NCBI RefSeq assembly: GCF_028765165.1
Contig: NZ_JARADB010000002.1
Location: forward strand, 1,361,146-1,425,145
DNA from: Paenibacillus sp. MAHUQ-63
Lineage (GTDB): Bacteria > Bacillota > Bacilli > Paenibacillales > NBRC-103111
Length of the DNA: 64,000 bases
Direction of reading: 5' to 3'
Within the stretch, counting starts at the first letter, position 1. Every line of letters starts with the position of its first letter. Under the pieces are notes generated by a model that made no database searches, was not told the origin of the DNA, and worked only from the letters and a program-made list of their open reading frames with translations. Shown here piece after piece: positions 8,509-17,513 of this stretch. The position numbers were made by a program, and so were the translations under genes.

Positions 8509-9087
8509 ATGACAGCCGCTCGCATCAAAGAAGTATCGCTCAAACATTTTGCCAAGAACGGATATGAAGGTGCTTCCCTAGCGGACATTGCCGCGGATGT
8601 GGGAATCAAGAAACAATCCATCTACACCCATTTCAAAGGGAAAGATGAGCTTTACCTCGATCTGTTCAATGATGTGCTGACGAAAGAACTGAAATTCGTC
8701 GTCGAGTATCTTGAACGATATCAGCATTTGCCCATCGACAAGCTGCTGTTCGGGCTGCTTATCCAATATAAGGATGGCTACGAGCAGGACGATAACACCA
8801 AATTTTTCTTGCGGGTTGCCTTTTTCCCGCCGTCGCATCTCTATAGTGAAATTGTCGAACAAGGCTACAAGTATTTAGATCAGATAGAAGCCATGCTTAT
8901 CCCCCTATTCGCCAAAGCTCATGCGGCAGGCAGCATACATGCCGAGGTCAGCAGCGAGATGGCGGCAGTCGCCTTTCTGGCTGTGCTTGACGGCTTGTTC
9001 GTCGAGTTACTATTCGGGGGAGAGGACCGCGCGATTCGAAGAATCAAATCATCATGGCTCGTCTATTGGCGCGGTATTAAATCGTAA
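8509..9087 (+). CDS. TetR/AcrR family regulator of an SMR efflux pair
   Basis: 192 residues from ATG 8509, chosen for the AAGGGAAGGG ribosome site; an open frame extends ~100 bases upstream but through the htrA terminator. N-terminal helix-turn-helix (GASLADIAADVGIKKQSIYTH), then a divergent helical ligand domain. It is directly followed, 22 bases on, by two SMR genes. This matches the Bacillus arrangement in which a TetR protein (YvdT) accompanies the YvdR/YvdS SMR pair, so it most likely represses this pump until a cationic substrate binds. Confidence 0.9.
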   Translation: MTAARIKEVSLKHFAKNGYEGASLADIAADVGIKKQSIYTHFKGKDELYLDLFNDVLTKELKFVVEYLERYQHLPIDKLLFGLLIQYKDGYEQDDNTKFFLRVAFFPPSHLYSEIVEQGYKYLDQIEAMLIPLFAKAHAAGSIHAEVSSEMAAVAFLAVLDGLFVELLFGGEDRAIRRIKSSWLVYWRGIKS

Positions 9088-9109
9088 TTCAGCAGGAGGG
9101 ATTTAACAG

Positions 9110-9451
9110 ATGAACCGTTATTGGAGTTATATTTTTATCGGCGCCATTTTTGAAGTGATGTGGGTATCAGGATTGAAGCATTCCGAGACGACGATGATGT
9201 GGATAGGTACGATTATCGCCATGTACATCTCGTTCCATCTGGTGATCAGCGCATCTACGAAACTGCCGGTCGGCACCGTCTACGCCGTATTCACCGGGCT
9301 CGGCACGGCGGGCACAGTGGTAGTAGAGATGCTCGTGTTCGGAGAGCCGTTCCGGATTCTTAAAGTATTCCTCATCTTGCTGCTATTATCCGGCGTGTTT
9401 GGGCTCAAGTTCGTCACAACAGAGAAGAGCAAGAAAGGAGCTGCCGTCTAA
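9110..9451 (+). CDS. SMR family efflux transporter, subunit 1
   Basis: 113 residues, four transmembrane helices, with the essential membrane glutamate of the family at E15 (GAIFEVMWVSGLK). Ribosome site GGAGGG. It overlaps the next SMR gene by one base (TAATG), and such paired SMR genes make heterodimeric antiporters. The GLKHSE segment after helix 1 resembles SugE/YkkC-type members, whose known substrates include guanidinium and quaternary ammonium ions; which applies here cannot be told. Confidence 0.9.
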   Translation: MNRYWSYIFIGAIFEVMWVSGLKHSETTMMWIGTIIAMYISFHLVISASTKLPVGTVYAVFTGLGTAGTVVVEMLVFGEPFRILKVFLILLLLSGVFGLKFVTTEKSKKGAAV

Positions 9452-9765
9452 TGGGTTGGATATATCTCTTGTTTGCCGGGCTGTTCGAAGTCGTCGGCGT
9501 CGTCGGCATGAATCAGATCAATAAAGCTAGAACCATCCGCTCATTCAGTATTTTCATCGTCGGGATCGTCATGAGCTTCACGCTGCTGAGCTTTGCGATG
9601 AAAAGCTTGCCGATGGGCACTTCTTACGCCGTATGGACAGGAATCGGCACGGTCGGCGGCGCAGTCGTCGGGATGCTCTTCTATGGTGAATCCAGCGATT
9701 GGAAGCGGATCGTGTTCATCGCGATGGTATTAAGCGCCGCGGTCGGATTGAAATTAATCTCATAA
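9451..9765 (+). CDS. SMR family efflux transporter, subunit 2
   Basis: 104 residues, four transmembrane helices, conserved glutamate E13 (LFEVVGVVGMNQ). It starts at the ATG fused to the previous stop (TAATG), so it is translationally coupled and expected to pair with subunit 1 as a heterodimer. The GTSYAVWTGIGTVGG stretch is the usual SMR helix 3 signature. Confidence 0.9.
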   Translation: MGWIYLLFAGLFEVVGVVGMNQINKARTIRSFSIFIVGIVMSFTLLSFAMKSLPMGTSYAVWTGIGTVGGAVVGMLFYGESSDWKRIVFIAMVLSAAVGLKLIS

Positions 9766-10505
9766 GCTTAAAGAAGAAAAGCGGTGAATGTCATATTCGT
9801 AGGAAACTAATTATTGCAGGAGCAGTCCTTCTTCTCGTCATTCTGCTATTATACGGGTTTATGCGTTTTATCAATTTAAGAAGCTTCCAATTGTTCGGAG
9901 GGATTACCGATCATGTGGAGACGAGCGAGAAGGTTGTCGCCATCACCTTCGATGATGGACCGACGAAGCAGGTAGACCCCATTCTGGACATCTTAAGCAA
10001 GTTTGATGCGAGAGCGACATTCTTCATCATCGGCCATGAGTTGAAAGATAACATGGAAGAAGCGCGTAAGATCGTGAATGCCGGCCATCAAATGGGCAAT
10101 CACTCGTATTCGCACGAACGATTCATCTTCCAAAGCCGTTCCTATGTGCAGCGTGAAATTGAGGAAACGAATAAGCTGATCCGGGAAGCGGGTTACGCAG
10201 ATGAAATCGATTTCCGTCCGCCATACGGGAAGAAGCTGTTCAGTTTGCCTCTATATTTGCATGAACATGACATCCAAACGATTATGTGGAGTCTTGAACC
10301 TGACACGTCTTATACCGGTGCCGCAGACAAGATCAAGGCGGTGGAAGAGGGCATAAGGCCAGGAGCCATTATTTTGCTTCATCCTATGTACGATACGTCG
10401 GGACAGGAATTATTAGCACTGGAAGGCATTCTGGAGATGCTGAGCCGACAAGGTTACAGATTCGTAACGGTTAACGAACTGCAGGAATACGCTAATCACC
10501 ATTGA
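9699..10505 (+). CDS. membrane-anchored polysaccharide deacetylase (NodB domain)
   Basis: One transmembrane anchor (RRKLIIAGAVLLLVILLL) precedes a NodB deacetylase domain with the catalytic/metal motifs TFDDGPT, HSYSH (metal histidines), RPPYGK and LLHPMYD. Relatives remove N-acetyl groups from peptidoglycan or chitin-like polymers outside the membrane. The start is uncertain. TTG 9699 overlaps the SMR gene by 67 bases and gives an odd basic N-terminus; the next in-frame ATG would delete the anchor. Between them only rare codons occur, for example ATT 9795 with GGTGA seven bases before it. Co-transcription with the SMR pair is likely. Confidence 0.85.
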   Translation: MEADRVHRDGIKRRGRIEINLISLKKKSGECHIRRKLIIAGAVLLLVILLLYGFMRFINLRSFQLFGGITDHVETSEKVVAITFDDGPTKQVDPILDILSKFDARATFFIIGHELKDNMEEARKIVNAGHQMGNHSYSHERFIFQSRSYVQREIEETNKLIREAGYADEIDFRPPYGKKLFSLPLYLHEHDIQTIMWSLEPDTSYTGAADKIKAVEEGIRPGAIILLHPMYDTSGQELLALEGILEMLSRQGYRFVTVNELQEYANHH

Positions 10506-10549
10506 ATAATTCACAGAATCGTCACTTATGCGGAGCATTCTCCAATCGC

Positions 10550-10555
10550 TATAAT
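10550..10555 (+). promoter_or_regulatory. -10 box upstream of DUF2798 gene
   Basis: A perfect TATAAT lies 29 bases before the gene start. The -35 partner (TTATGC, 18 bases upstream) is weak. Confidence 0.4.
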
Positions 10556-10584
10556 AGCAAAGACAAAAGAAAGGATGATGGGGA

Positions 10585-11073
10585 ATGCCGGCAACGAAGA
10601 AAGAAAATGTGTATTTCGGATTAATGATGTGCAGCGGGATGGTTATCTTCATGACAACCTATAACCTGTTCACGAATGGCCTAATCGGCCGCATCTCGAT
10701 GGGGAGCGTGCTGCTGCAATTGCTCTTGGGTTTTATTGTCGCATTTCTGTTGGAATCGTTCATTGTGGGTCCGGTTGCCAAGAAAATGGCTTTATCGTTA
10801 CCTTATGACAAATCCAAGAAAGCATTGGTCATTGTATCGATTGCCTTGTTCATGGTAACCGGCATGGTACTCTGCATGTCCCTATTTGGTGTGGTGATGG
10901 CGATGATCTCCAACGGACTGATGGGAGAAACATTCATAGAGAAGTATGTGTCGACTGTTTGCCGGAACTTTATTTTCGCTCTTCCGCTTCAGCTCTTGAT
11001 CGTGGGACCTGTTGTGCGGTATGTATTCGTTAAATTCGTGAAAACTACAAATATGGCGAATTCGGCAAGTTGA
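10585..11073 (+). CDS. DUF2798-type integral membrane protein
   Basis: 162 residues with four transmembrane segments in two related halves: each half contains an NGL(I/M)G turn and ends with an ...IVGPV(A/V) helix, showing an internal duplication typical of DUF2798 proteins. Function unknown. Ribosome site AAAGGATGATGGGG. No operon partners are obvious; the GNAT gene follows about 60 bases later. Confidence 0.75.
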   Translation: MPATKKENVYFGLMMCSGMVIFMTTYNLFTNGLIGRISMGSVLLQLLLGFIVAFLLESFIVGPVAKKMALSLPYDKSKKALVIVSIALFMVTGMVLCMSLFGVVMAMISNGLMGETFIEKYVSTVCRNFIFALPLQLLIVGPVVRYVFVKFVKTTNMANSAS

Positions 11074-11131
11074 ACTTACACTTTGCCGGATGAAGCGATG
11101 ATATTTCATGACGAAAGGCGTTCGGTCCAGT

Positions 11132-11548
11132 ATGATGAGGGAAATGACCATTCAGGATTATGAGCAAATGATATCGCTGTGGAACCAAATTGACGGGCTG
11201 GTCCTCAGCGAAGCCGATTCTAAGGCAAATATGGAGAAGTATTTACATAGAAATCAAGGGCTAAGCTATGTGTACGAAGTGGAGGGGGACATCGTCGGAA
11301 CCGTTCTCTGCGGACACGATGGGAGAAGAGGTTTTATCTATCATGTTGCGGTGAGTCCCGGGTACCGGAACCGCCGGATCGGTCAACAGCTGGTTGACAG
11401 GAGCATGGAGAGACTGCAAGAAGAAGGCATTGATAAATGCCATATTTTCGTCCTGGATGACAACGAAATCGGAGGCCGGTTTTGGAGCAGATCGGGCTGG
11501 CAGAAGAGATCGGGGTTCTCCGTATTTTCGAAAGATACGTGCAAATAA
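11132..11548 (+). CDS. GNAT family N-acetyltransferase (YpeA-like)
   Basis: 138 residues beginning MMREMTIQDYEQM; an upstream in-frame ATG at 11108 has no good ribosome site, whereas GAAAGGCG precedes 11132. The acetyl-CoA-binding signature is clear: YHVAVSPGYRNRRIGQQLVD, followed by a C-terminal IFVLDDNEIGGRFWSRSGW motif as in E. coli YpeA. It transfers an acetyl group to an unknown small molecule or protein amine. Ends at a shared bidirectional terminator. Confidence 0.88.
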   Translation: MMREMTIQDYEQMISLWNQIDGLVLSEADSKANMEKYLHRNQGLSYVYEVEGDIVGTVLCGHDGRRGFIYHVAVSPGYRNRRIGQQLVDRSMERLQEEGIDKCHIFVLDDNEIGGRFWSRSGWQKRSGFSVFSKDTCK

Positions 11549-11550
11549 TA

Positions 11551-11590
11551 AAAAGCGTCTTTGTCCCGAAGGGGACAAAGACGCTTTTTT
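11551..11590. terminator. bidirectional terminator between GNAT gene and gdhA
   Basis: AAAAGCGTCTTTGTCCC and GGGGACAAAGACGCTTTTTT form a near-perfect 17-bp stem with a three-base loop; T tracts on both strands serve both convergent genes. Confidence 0.93.
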
Positions 11591-11592
11591 GA

Positions 11593-12987
<1,395 letters not shown>

Positions 12988-13048
12988 TTATATAAAAAAG
13001 TTTAATATAATAGTTTTACCTTATCCTTAACAATTGTTCAATGAAAAT

Positions 13049-13063
13049 TTACATGTCATGTAA
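13049..13063. promoter_or_regulatory. 15-bp palindrome between gdhA and racemase-like gene
   Basis: TTACATGTCATGTAA is a perfect inverted repeat around a single central base, in the divergent intergenic region about 85 bases upstream of the gdhA start. It is a candidate operator; no specific regulator can be named. Confidence 0.4.
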
Positions 13064-13202
13064 GCTTACTCTGCGAGGTTAATCAAGCCGTCATCCAGAA
13101 TGAAGTTTAATGACATGCATGTGAATGTCCAAAAAGTGTTATACAGGAGACGTGAGAAGAAGTATGATACGAACTAAAAGATAGAGAGAGAGGTTATACA
13201 GG

Positions 13203-13877
13203 ATGAAAAGAATCGGATGCTTTCATGCTCATTATTCGAACATCGAACACATCGACAAAGCGCTGCAGGCATTTGATGCGGAGCTCGTCCATTTCGTAGA
13301 TCCAGGCCTTGACCGGATAAAAATGGATGCCGATTTTACACAGGAAACCGTAGAGAAGAAAGTGATGGAGACCTTGGCGTGGATAGCCAGCTGTCATGTG
13401 GACGCTATACTCATTACGTGTACATTTTTTACAGCCGTTTTCGATGCCGAGCATCACCGGTTTCCGATTCCCGTTATTAAAATTGACGAGCCCTTGTTCG
13501 AAGCCATTTGTCAAGCGAATCAGCCCGTCGTTGTTGCTTTTACAAATCCTAATACGGTTACCGGAACAATGAATCAATTATTTGCCTATGCGAGCAAGAG
13601 GGGGAAAGAGGTAGACGCGAAGCCTGTGCTATTGGAGAATACTTTTGAACTTATTATGCAGGGAAGGAAAAGCGAGTATATCCGTCTAGTAGCGGAGGGG
13701 TTGATTCAGATTACGGCGGAGAATCCAGGGAAATATCTCGCCGCGGCGCAACTCTCTATGGTTCCGGCTTCTCAGATCGCACAAAATCGAACGAACCTCG
13801 CTGTCGGGAACCATCTTGAGTCTTTGGCCGATTATCTGAAAGAGCTGTTAAATCTTGAGGTGAGAAAGGAGCATTAA
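13203..13877 (+). CDS. Asp/Glu racemase superfamily-like protein
   Basis: 224 residues. ILITCTFF (C near residue 78) sits where the first catalytic cysteine of aspartate/glutamate racemases is expected, and VVVAFTNPNTVTGT matches the inter-domain substrate loop. The second site, expected as a GCT-type cysteine motif, reads AAQLSMVPAS with serine in place of cysteine. So the fold is probably that of the family, but a two-cysteine racemase mechanism looks broken; a lyase or isomerase role is possible. Ribosome site GAGAGGTTATACAGG. Monocistronic. Confidence 0.6.
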   Translation: MKRIGCFHAHYSNIEHIDKALQAFDAELVHFVDPGLDRIKMDADFTQETVEKKVMETLAWIASCHVDAILITCTFFTAVFDAEHHRFPIPVIKIDEPLFEAICQANQPVVVAFTNPNTVTGTMNQLFAYASKRGKEVDAKPVLLENTFELIMQGRKSEYIRLVAEGLIQITAENPGKYLAAAQLSMVPASQIAQNRTNLAVGNHLESLADYLKELLNLEVRKEH

Positions 13878-13893
13878 CTGTTCAATCGTGGTC

Positions 13894-13920
13894 AGCTTAC
13901 GATTTAGTAAGCTCTTTCTT
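13894..13920. terminator. terminator after racemase-like gene, overlapping the end of the next reverse gene
   Basis: AGCTTAC (13894-13900) pairs with GTAAGCT (13907-13913), followed by cTTTcTT. The stop codon of the convergent small gene lies inside the left arm. Confidence 0.6.
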
Positions 13921-14115
13921 CCAAAACTCAATGACCGTGTGGCCAGACATTTGCATCGAAGCCCATGAATTTTTTCCCTTGAAGCCCAAGTCTTCCATGA
14001 GTTTTAATGCCTTGTCGACATCCGTATTTTCTACCCGCAGCTCCATGGTCAGGGCATGCTGGATGATGTAAGAATAATCGTTCGCTTCGTTGGTAGTTAG
14101 CTCTGCATTTGTCAT
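13897..14115 (-). CDS. small hypothetical protein (72 aa)
   Basis: Starts at ATG 14115, where AAAGGTGG lies nine bases upstream; a longer frame exists but would include the terminator in front of it. Soluble, with an amphipathic mid-region (DVDKALKLMEDLGFKGK) and a C-terminal strand-helix segment. Not recognised. It is the first of three tiny genes on this strand, separated from the next by a hairpin terminator. Confidence 0.6.
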   Translation of the reverse strand: MTNAELTTNEANDYSYIIQHALTMELRVENTDVDKALKLMEDLGFKGKNSWASMQMSGHTVIEFWKKELTKS

Positions 14116-14133
14116 TATCGTACGCCACCTTTG

Positions 14134-14169
14134 AAAAACGCTAAGCACATCCAAACGTGCCTAGCGTTT
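14134..14169 (-). terminator. terminator or attenuator between two small reverse genes
   Basis: Read on the minus strand, AAACGCTAGGCAC pairs with GTGCTTAGCGTTT (one G-U pair) and ends in five Ts. It closes the 57-residue gene transcript and lies only about 20 bases before the start of the 72-residue gene, so it could attenuate read-through. Confidence 0.75.
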
Positions 14170-14197
14170 ATTTTGTAATGCCATCTAGAAATCCAGT

Positions 14198-14371
14198 TCA
14201 ATCATCGATGATTTCATCTAACTCGGAGCTTTTGCTGTTAGCTGCCGCATTGATTTCCACATCGGCCTTGTTTAATCCTTGTATTTTCTCCGCAGCTTCC
14301 GCTTGATTGTTCAGCTGCTCTTCGATTTGCCCGGTGCCATGAGCTCCTTGATGCCCTCTGCTTGATGTCAT
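14198..14371 (-). CDS. tiny acidic hypothetical protein (57 aa)
   Basis: A 57-codon gene starting ATG with AAAGGAG correctly spaced upstream. The product is hydrophilic and helix-prone: a Gly/His-rich start (MTSSRGHQGAHGTGQIEEQL), then Q/E/A-rich sequence and an acidic end (ELDEIIDD). No cysteine and no signal peptide. It has the look of small spore- or stress-associated proteins but belongs to no family I recognise. Good ribosome site, terminator immediately after the stop and neighbours of the same kind argue it is real. Confidence 0.6.
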   Translation of the reverse strand: MTSSRGHQGAHGTGQIEEQLNNQAEAAEKIQGLNKADVEINAAANSKSSELDEIIDD

Positions 14372-14421
14372 TGTTCGTATAAGCTCCTTTGCTTGTTACT
14401 TTGATAAATTGCACAAATGGT

Positions 14422-14619
14422 TTAATTTAATCGTCCTGGCTCTTTGTTCACTTCAAAATTCGTTGCATCGCTGTAGCTTTCCCCCATGGCTTGGTAGTTC
14501 GAGGGGACTTCTTCATCGGTCCGGTCTGCCTGTGCAGTGTCCGCCGGATCTTCAGCACGGTTAGACAGCGCCCAACTCATAGGCCGGCCCAGCTTTTGGT
14601 GCAATTCATTTTGATCCAT
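14422..14619 (-). CDS. small acidic hypothetical protein (65 aa)
   Basis: 65 residues, ATG preceded by GGAGGG. Very hydrophilic and disordered-looking (AEDPADTAQADRTDEEVPSN), no signal peptide or membrane segment. Not recognised. It sits about 50 bases upstream of the 57-residue gene, same strand, so the two may be co-transcribed. Confidence 0.6.
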   Translation of the reverse strand: MDQNELHQKLGRPMSWALSNRAEDPADTAQADRTDEEVPSNYQAMGESYSDATNFEVNKEPGRLN

Positions 14620-14780
14620 GCCGTATTCCCTCCAGACAATGTGTTAAGAAACACGATTAAGGTTCGCTATAGTTTTGTACATTGCAAATGTTCTTATACG
14701 AATTACGATATGAAAGTGCGGCGGATTTTTCGAGCGATTGGGTATTCTATGTTTAGATGTGAGTCTTAGGGGGATTTGAT

Positions 14781-15293
14781 GTGGAACAAAAATATGTAAA
14801 GGAAACGAGATGCTTCAAAACCTCAAGAGTATTTCCTTTAGATGTCAATAATCACAATACGATGTTCGGCGGTAAGCTGATGTCCCTGATTGACGATATC
14901 GCCTCCATTACAGCTTCCAAGCTGTGCCGGGTGACCGCGGTAACAGCTTCTACAGATTCCGTGGATTTCTTGAAGCCAATCCGGCCTACGGATTACGTGT
15001 CCCTGGAATCGTTCGTGACTTGGACTGGGCGAACATCGATGGAAGTGTTCGTCAAAGTCATTACGGAAGATTTGCGAAGCGGAAAAAGAGACATAGCGGC
15101 AACCTCCTTCTTAACCTTCGTAGGGATGGATGAAAATAACGTCCCGGTGCCCGTACCCCGCATTGTTCCGGAAACGGAAGAAGAACGAAAGCTCAATGAG
15201 ACGGCCGGCCATCGCGCGGAAATGCGCAAGATCCGAAGGGATGAAAGCAAGAAATTCGCCGATTACTTGATTACCAGATATCCTTGGGAATAG
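14781..15293 (+). CDS. ykhA: hotdog-fold acyl-CoA thioesterase (YkhA-like)
   Basis: 170 residues, GTG start with AGGGGGA upstream. The N-terminal motif NNHNTMFGGKLMSLIDDIAS (asparagine and aspartate active-site region) and the SVDFLKPIRPTDYVSLES strand are those of the YkhA/YciA hotdog thioesterases that hydrolyse acyl-CoA; a charged C-terminal helix follows. Presumably cytosolic housekeeping of CoA esters. Monocistronic, followed by a hairpin. Confidence 0.9.
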   Translation: MEQKYVKETRCFKTSRVFPLDVNNHNTMFGGKLMSLIDDIASITASKLCRVTAVTASTDSVDFLKPIRPTDYVSLESFVTWTGRTSMEVFVKVITEDLRSGKRDIAATSFLTFVGMDENNVPVPVPRIVPETEEERKLNETAGHRAEMRKIRRDESKKFADYLITRYPWE

Positions 15294-15298
15294 ACTTA

Positions 15299-15324
15299 AA
15301 ACCCATGCAGATCATGCATGGGTT
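15299..15324 (+). terminator. terminator-like hairpin
   Basis: AACCCATGCA pairs perfectly with TGCATGGGTT around a five-base loop. The T tract after it is weak, so it may be a processing site or a leaky terminator. Confidence 0.5.
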
Positions 15325-15407
15325 ATTCATTGTTCCGGGCTCCCATATTCCGGGATTCGCTTCATTATGATAATGTGGAGAAGAGGACTGCGTTCGGGAG
15401 GCTGGAT

Positions 15408-16406
15408 ATGGATCTAATTGATGAGCTGCTTCATCATTACTTCGAAGAACGGGCATACGAGATCGAGCCTGTACCGTTCGGTTTGATGAACTTTACGAAA
15501 ATAGTCACTGTGAAAGACAGCAAGTATGTCCTTCGCATCTACAATCGTCATCTGAAGACAATCGAGAGCATCGAGTTTGAGAGAGAAGTAACTTCGTTTC
15601 TGAGCAAACAAAACGTTACCATCGTCGTTCCGTTGTTCTTAGAAACGAAGGCCAACGAACCCTATGTTCTATTATCGGATGGCACTTTAGGCGCTTTAGT
15701 AACATACATTGAAGGCGTCGTCCCGGCCATGTCAACCACAGAGCAAGCAGCGAATTTCGGTCGGGTTGTTGGGGAGGTTTCTTCCGTCCTGCGTTATTTT
15801 CAATCAGATCTCTTGTATAAAGGCACGCCATTTACAGACATTTATCGTTTGCACCCGCTTGCCGATCATGAAGCCATTACTTCCTTTTTTGAAGACCCTC
15901 CCTTTGAAATATCTGCAACTACGCTTCATTTCTACCGAGAAATGGTTGCATTAGCGGAGAAAAGCAAGTGCGAGCTGCTAGAATTGCCCAGAGGGCTGGT
16001 CCATCATGATCTGTTGGTCTTTAACCTGCTCGCTATGGACAATCAAATTCACGGCGCATTGGATTTCGATTTTTCATCATGGGATATTAGCTTTATGGAG
16101 TTCGCCATCTCACTTAATCACATGATTCAATTAACAAACGGGGACTTGGACTTCGTGGAAGCCTTTGTCTATGGCTATTCTCAAGCCCAAACATGTACAT
16201 ACCAAGAAATTGACAAACTGCAGCGATTGACTCAAATCTATCATATTGCCATACTTCATGTGTACATCGGACAGCATTATTCAGGTGTTCCGGTCGAGGT
16301 GAGCTTCCGTTACATTTTTGATCAATTTCAAGTAAGGGATGCGTGGCTGAGCGATAATCGCATTGTTCTTGAACAGCTGCTTAAGAAGTATCTTATTCCA
16401 TCATGA
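15408..16406 (+). CDS. aminoglycoside phosphotransferase / homoserine-kinase-like protein
   Basis: 332 residues from ATG 15408 with GGGAGG upstream; the open frame extends earlier through the preceding hairpin and was not used. Kinase-fold features: KYVLRIYN with a basic ATP-anchoring region, LVHHDLLVFNLL as the catalytic HxDxxxxN loop, and GALDFDFSSWD as the metal-binding D loop. Family members (APH, HSK2, CotS-like) phosphorylate small hydroxyl compounds. It overlaps the possible first ATG of the HAD gene, so the two are an operon and may act in a kinase/phosphatase pair. Confidence 0.8.
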   Translation: MDLIDELLHHYFEERAYEIEPVPFGLMNFTKIVTVKDSKYVLRIYNRHLKTIESIEFEREVTSFLSKQNVTIVVPLFLETKANEPYVLLSDGTLGALVTYIEGVVPAMSTTEQAANFGRVVGEVSSVLRYFQSDLLYKGTPFTDIYRLHPLADHEAITSFFEDPPFEISATTLHFYREMVALAEKSKCELLELPRGLVHHDLLVFNLLAMDNQIHGALDFDFSSWDISFMEFAISLNHMIQLTNGDLDFVEAFVYGYSQAQTCTYQEIDKLQRLTQIYHIAILHVYIGQHYSGVPVEVSFRYIFDQFQVRDAWLSDNRIVLEQLLKKYLIPS

Positions 16407-16423
16407 AACGGAGGGATGAGTCG

Positions 16424-17092
16424 ATGTCGATAAAAGCGGTGCTCTTTGATTTGGATGGCACGTTATTGGACCGCGATGCTTCGCTTGTCCACTTTGCCTG
16501 CGATCAGCATGACCGGTTTCCGCAGCTTCAGTTGGTTGACAAAGACATCTATGTCCAGAAGTTTACCGAGCTAGATCAACATGGATACGTATGGAAAGAT
16601 AAGGTTTACCGGCAGCTGCTCGATGAGTTTAGGGTTCAGGGGCTGGATTGGACCGATCTACTGGAAGATTATTTGAACGCTTTTCAAAGGCACTGCAGAC
16701 CTTATCCTCATTTGCTGAAAATGCTTATGGATTTAACAAACAGGGGAATCAAGTTAGCGCTCGTTTCCAACGGTTATGGCCAGTTTCAATATGATAATTT
16801 CAAGGCGTTAGGGATAGGACATTTGTTTGATGAGGTCTTGATATCGGAGTGGGAGGGACTTCGAAAACCCGATCCGGCCATCTTCATCAGAGCGCTTGGC
16901 AAACTCGGCGTACAAGCAGAAAATGCCTTATTCGTGGGAGATCACCCTATCAACGATATAAAGGCCAGTCGAAACGCAGGGATGAGAGCCGTTTGGAAAA
17001 GGAATGGTGTGGCTGAGCAGGAGGTTGATGCCGATGCCGTTATCGATGATTTGGATGAGATTATGCGAATTGTTCTAGATCTAGAACGTTAA
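16424..17092 (+). CDS. HAD superfamily hydrolase (phosphoglycolate phosphatase-like)
   Basis: 222 residues from ATG 16424, preceded by ACGGAGGGA; an ATG seven codons upstream overlaps the previous stop. Motif I LFDLDGTLLD (D9, D11), motif II ALVSNG, motif III RKPDP and motif IV VGDHPINDI are all present, with an alpha-helical C1 cap. The phosphatase substrate is unknown. Coupled to the kinase-like gene and ended by a good terminator. Confidence 0.88.
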   Translation: MSIKAVLFDLDGTLLDRDASLVHFACDQHDRFPQLQLVDKDIYVQKFTELDQHGYVWKDKVYRQLLDEFRVQGLDWTDLLEDYLNAFQRHCRPYPHLLKMLMDLTNRGIKLALVSNGYGQFQYDNFKALGIGHLFDEVLISEWEGLRKPDPAIFIRALGKLGVQAENALFVGDHPINDIKASRNAGMRAVWKRNGVAEQEVDADAVIDDLDEIMRIVLDLER

Positions 17093-17100
17093 ATCTGAGG

Positions 17101-17125
17101 GCTGCCGAAGGGCAGCTTCTTTTTT
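17101..17125 (+). terminator. rho-independent terminator
   Basis: GCTGCC (17101-17106) and GGCAGC (17111-17116) form the stem, followed by TTCTTTTTT. Confidence 0.85.
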
Positions 17126-17267
17126 ATGCCGGTCATGGCCGTAAAAAGAAACAAAAGGATACCCTTGAAATATCCATTAGGGTCATGTGAGGAACAGGCA
17201 AGATAATTTATAATTCTTATAGAGCAAGGAATCATACCATAATCAATGATAATTGGAGGAAAAAGCC

Positions 17268-17438
17268 ATGAAGACAATCAATCGATTGAGATTAAAATGG
17301 ATGTTAGGAACGGCTATGGCCGCAAGCTTATTCGTCACTCTGGGGCAGGCGGAGCCGGGAGTTGCTCTGGCCAAGGCAGAGGCGAAGCCTGAAGCGCGCT
17401 ATGCGAAGGCGGAGGCAAAGCCCGAAGCTTTTGCCTGA
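17268..17438 (+). CDS. secreted KPEA-repeat micro-protein 1 (56 aa)
   Basis: Starts at ATG 17268 with a textbook GGAGG nine bases upstream. Basic N-terminus MKTINRLRLK and a hydrophobic core form a signal peptide; signal peptidase I sites fit after GQA (28) or ALA (35). The mature part then consists almost only of two copies of AKAEAKPEA separated by RY and ending FA. A second gene ~280 bases downstream encodes an equivalent peptide. I know no described family with this sequence; secreted precursor, signalling or metal/surface-binding peptide are all possible. Neighbours give no direct clue beyond the linked copy. Confidence 0.72.
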   Translation: MKTINRLRLKWMLGTAMAASLFVTLGQAEPGVALAKAEAKPEARYAKAEAKPEAFA

Positions 17439-17484
17439 TTGAAGTTCTCCTTAGTTCCCTCGATGAACTCCTCAACATCGCTTA

Positions 17485-17513
17485 CCTCTCAATCGTTTGA
17501 AGCGATTGGGAGG
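17485..17513. other. hairpin between the two KPEA micro-protein genes
   Basis: CCTCTCAATCG pairs with CGATTGGGAGG around a seven-base loop (one G-U pair). No T tract follows, so it is not a normal terminator; it could protect or process the transcript. The ~275-base gap also holds five exact TTCCCG hexamers between 17540 and 17634 and an ATGAAT/ATTCAT inverted pair at 17673-17695 just before the second gene. Confidence 0.5.
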
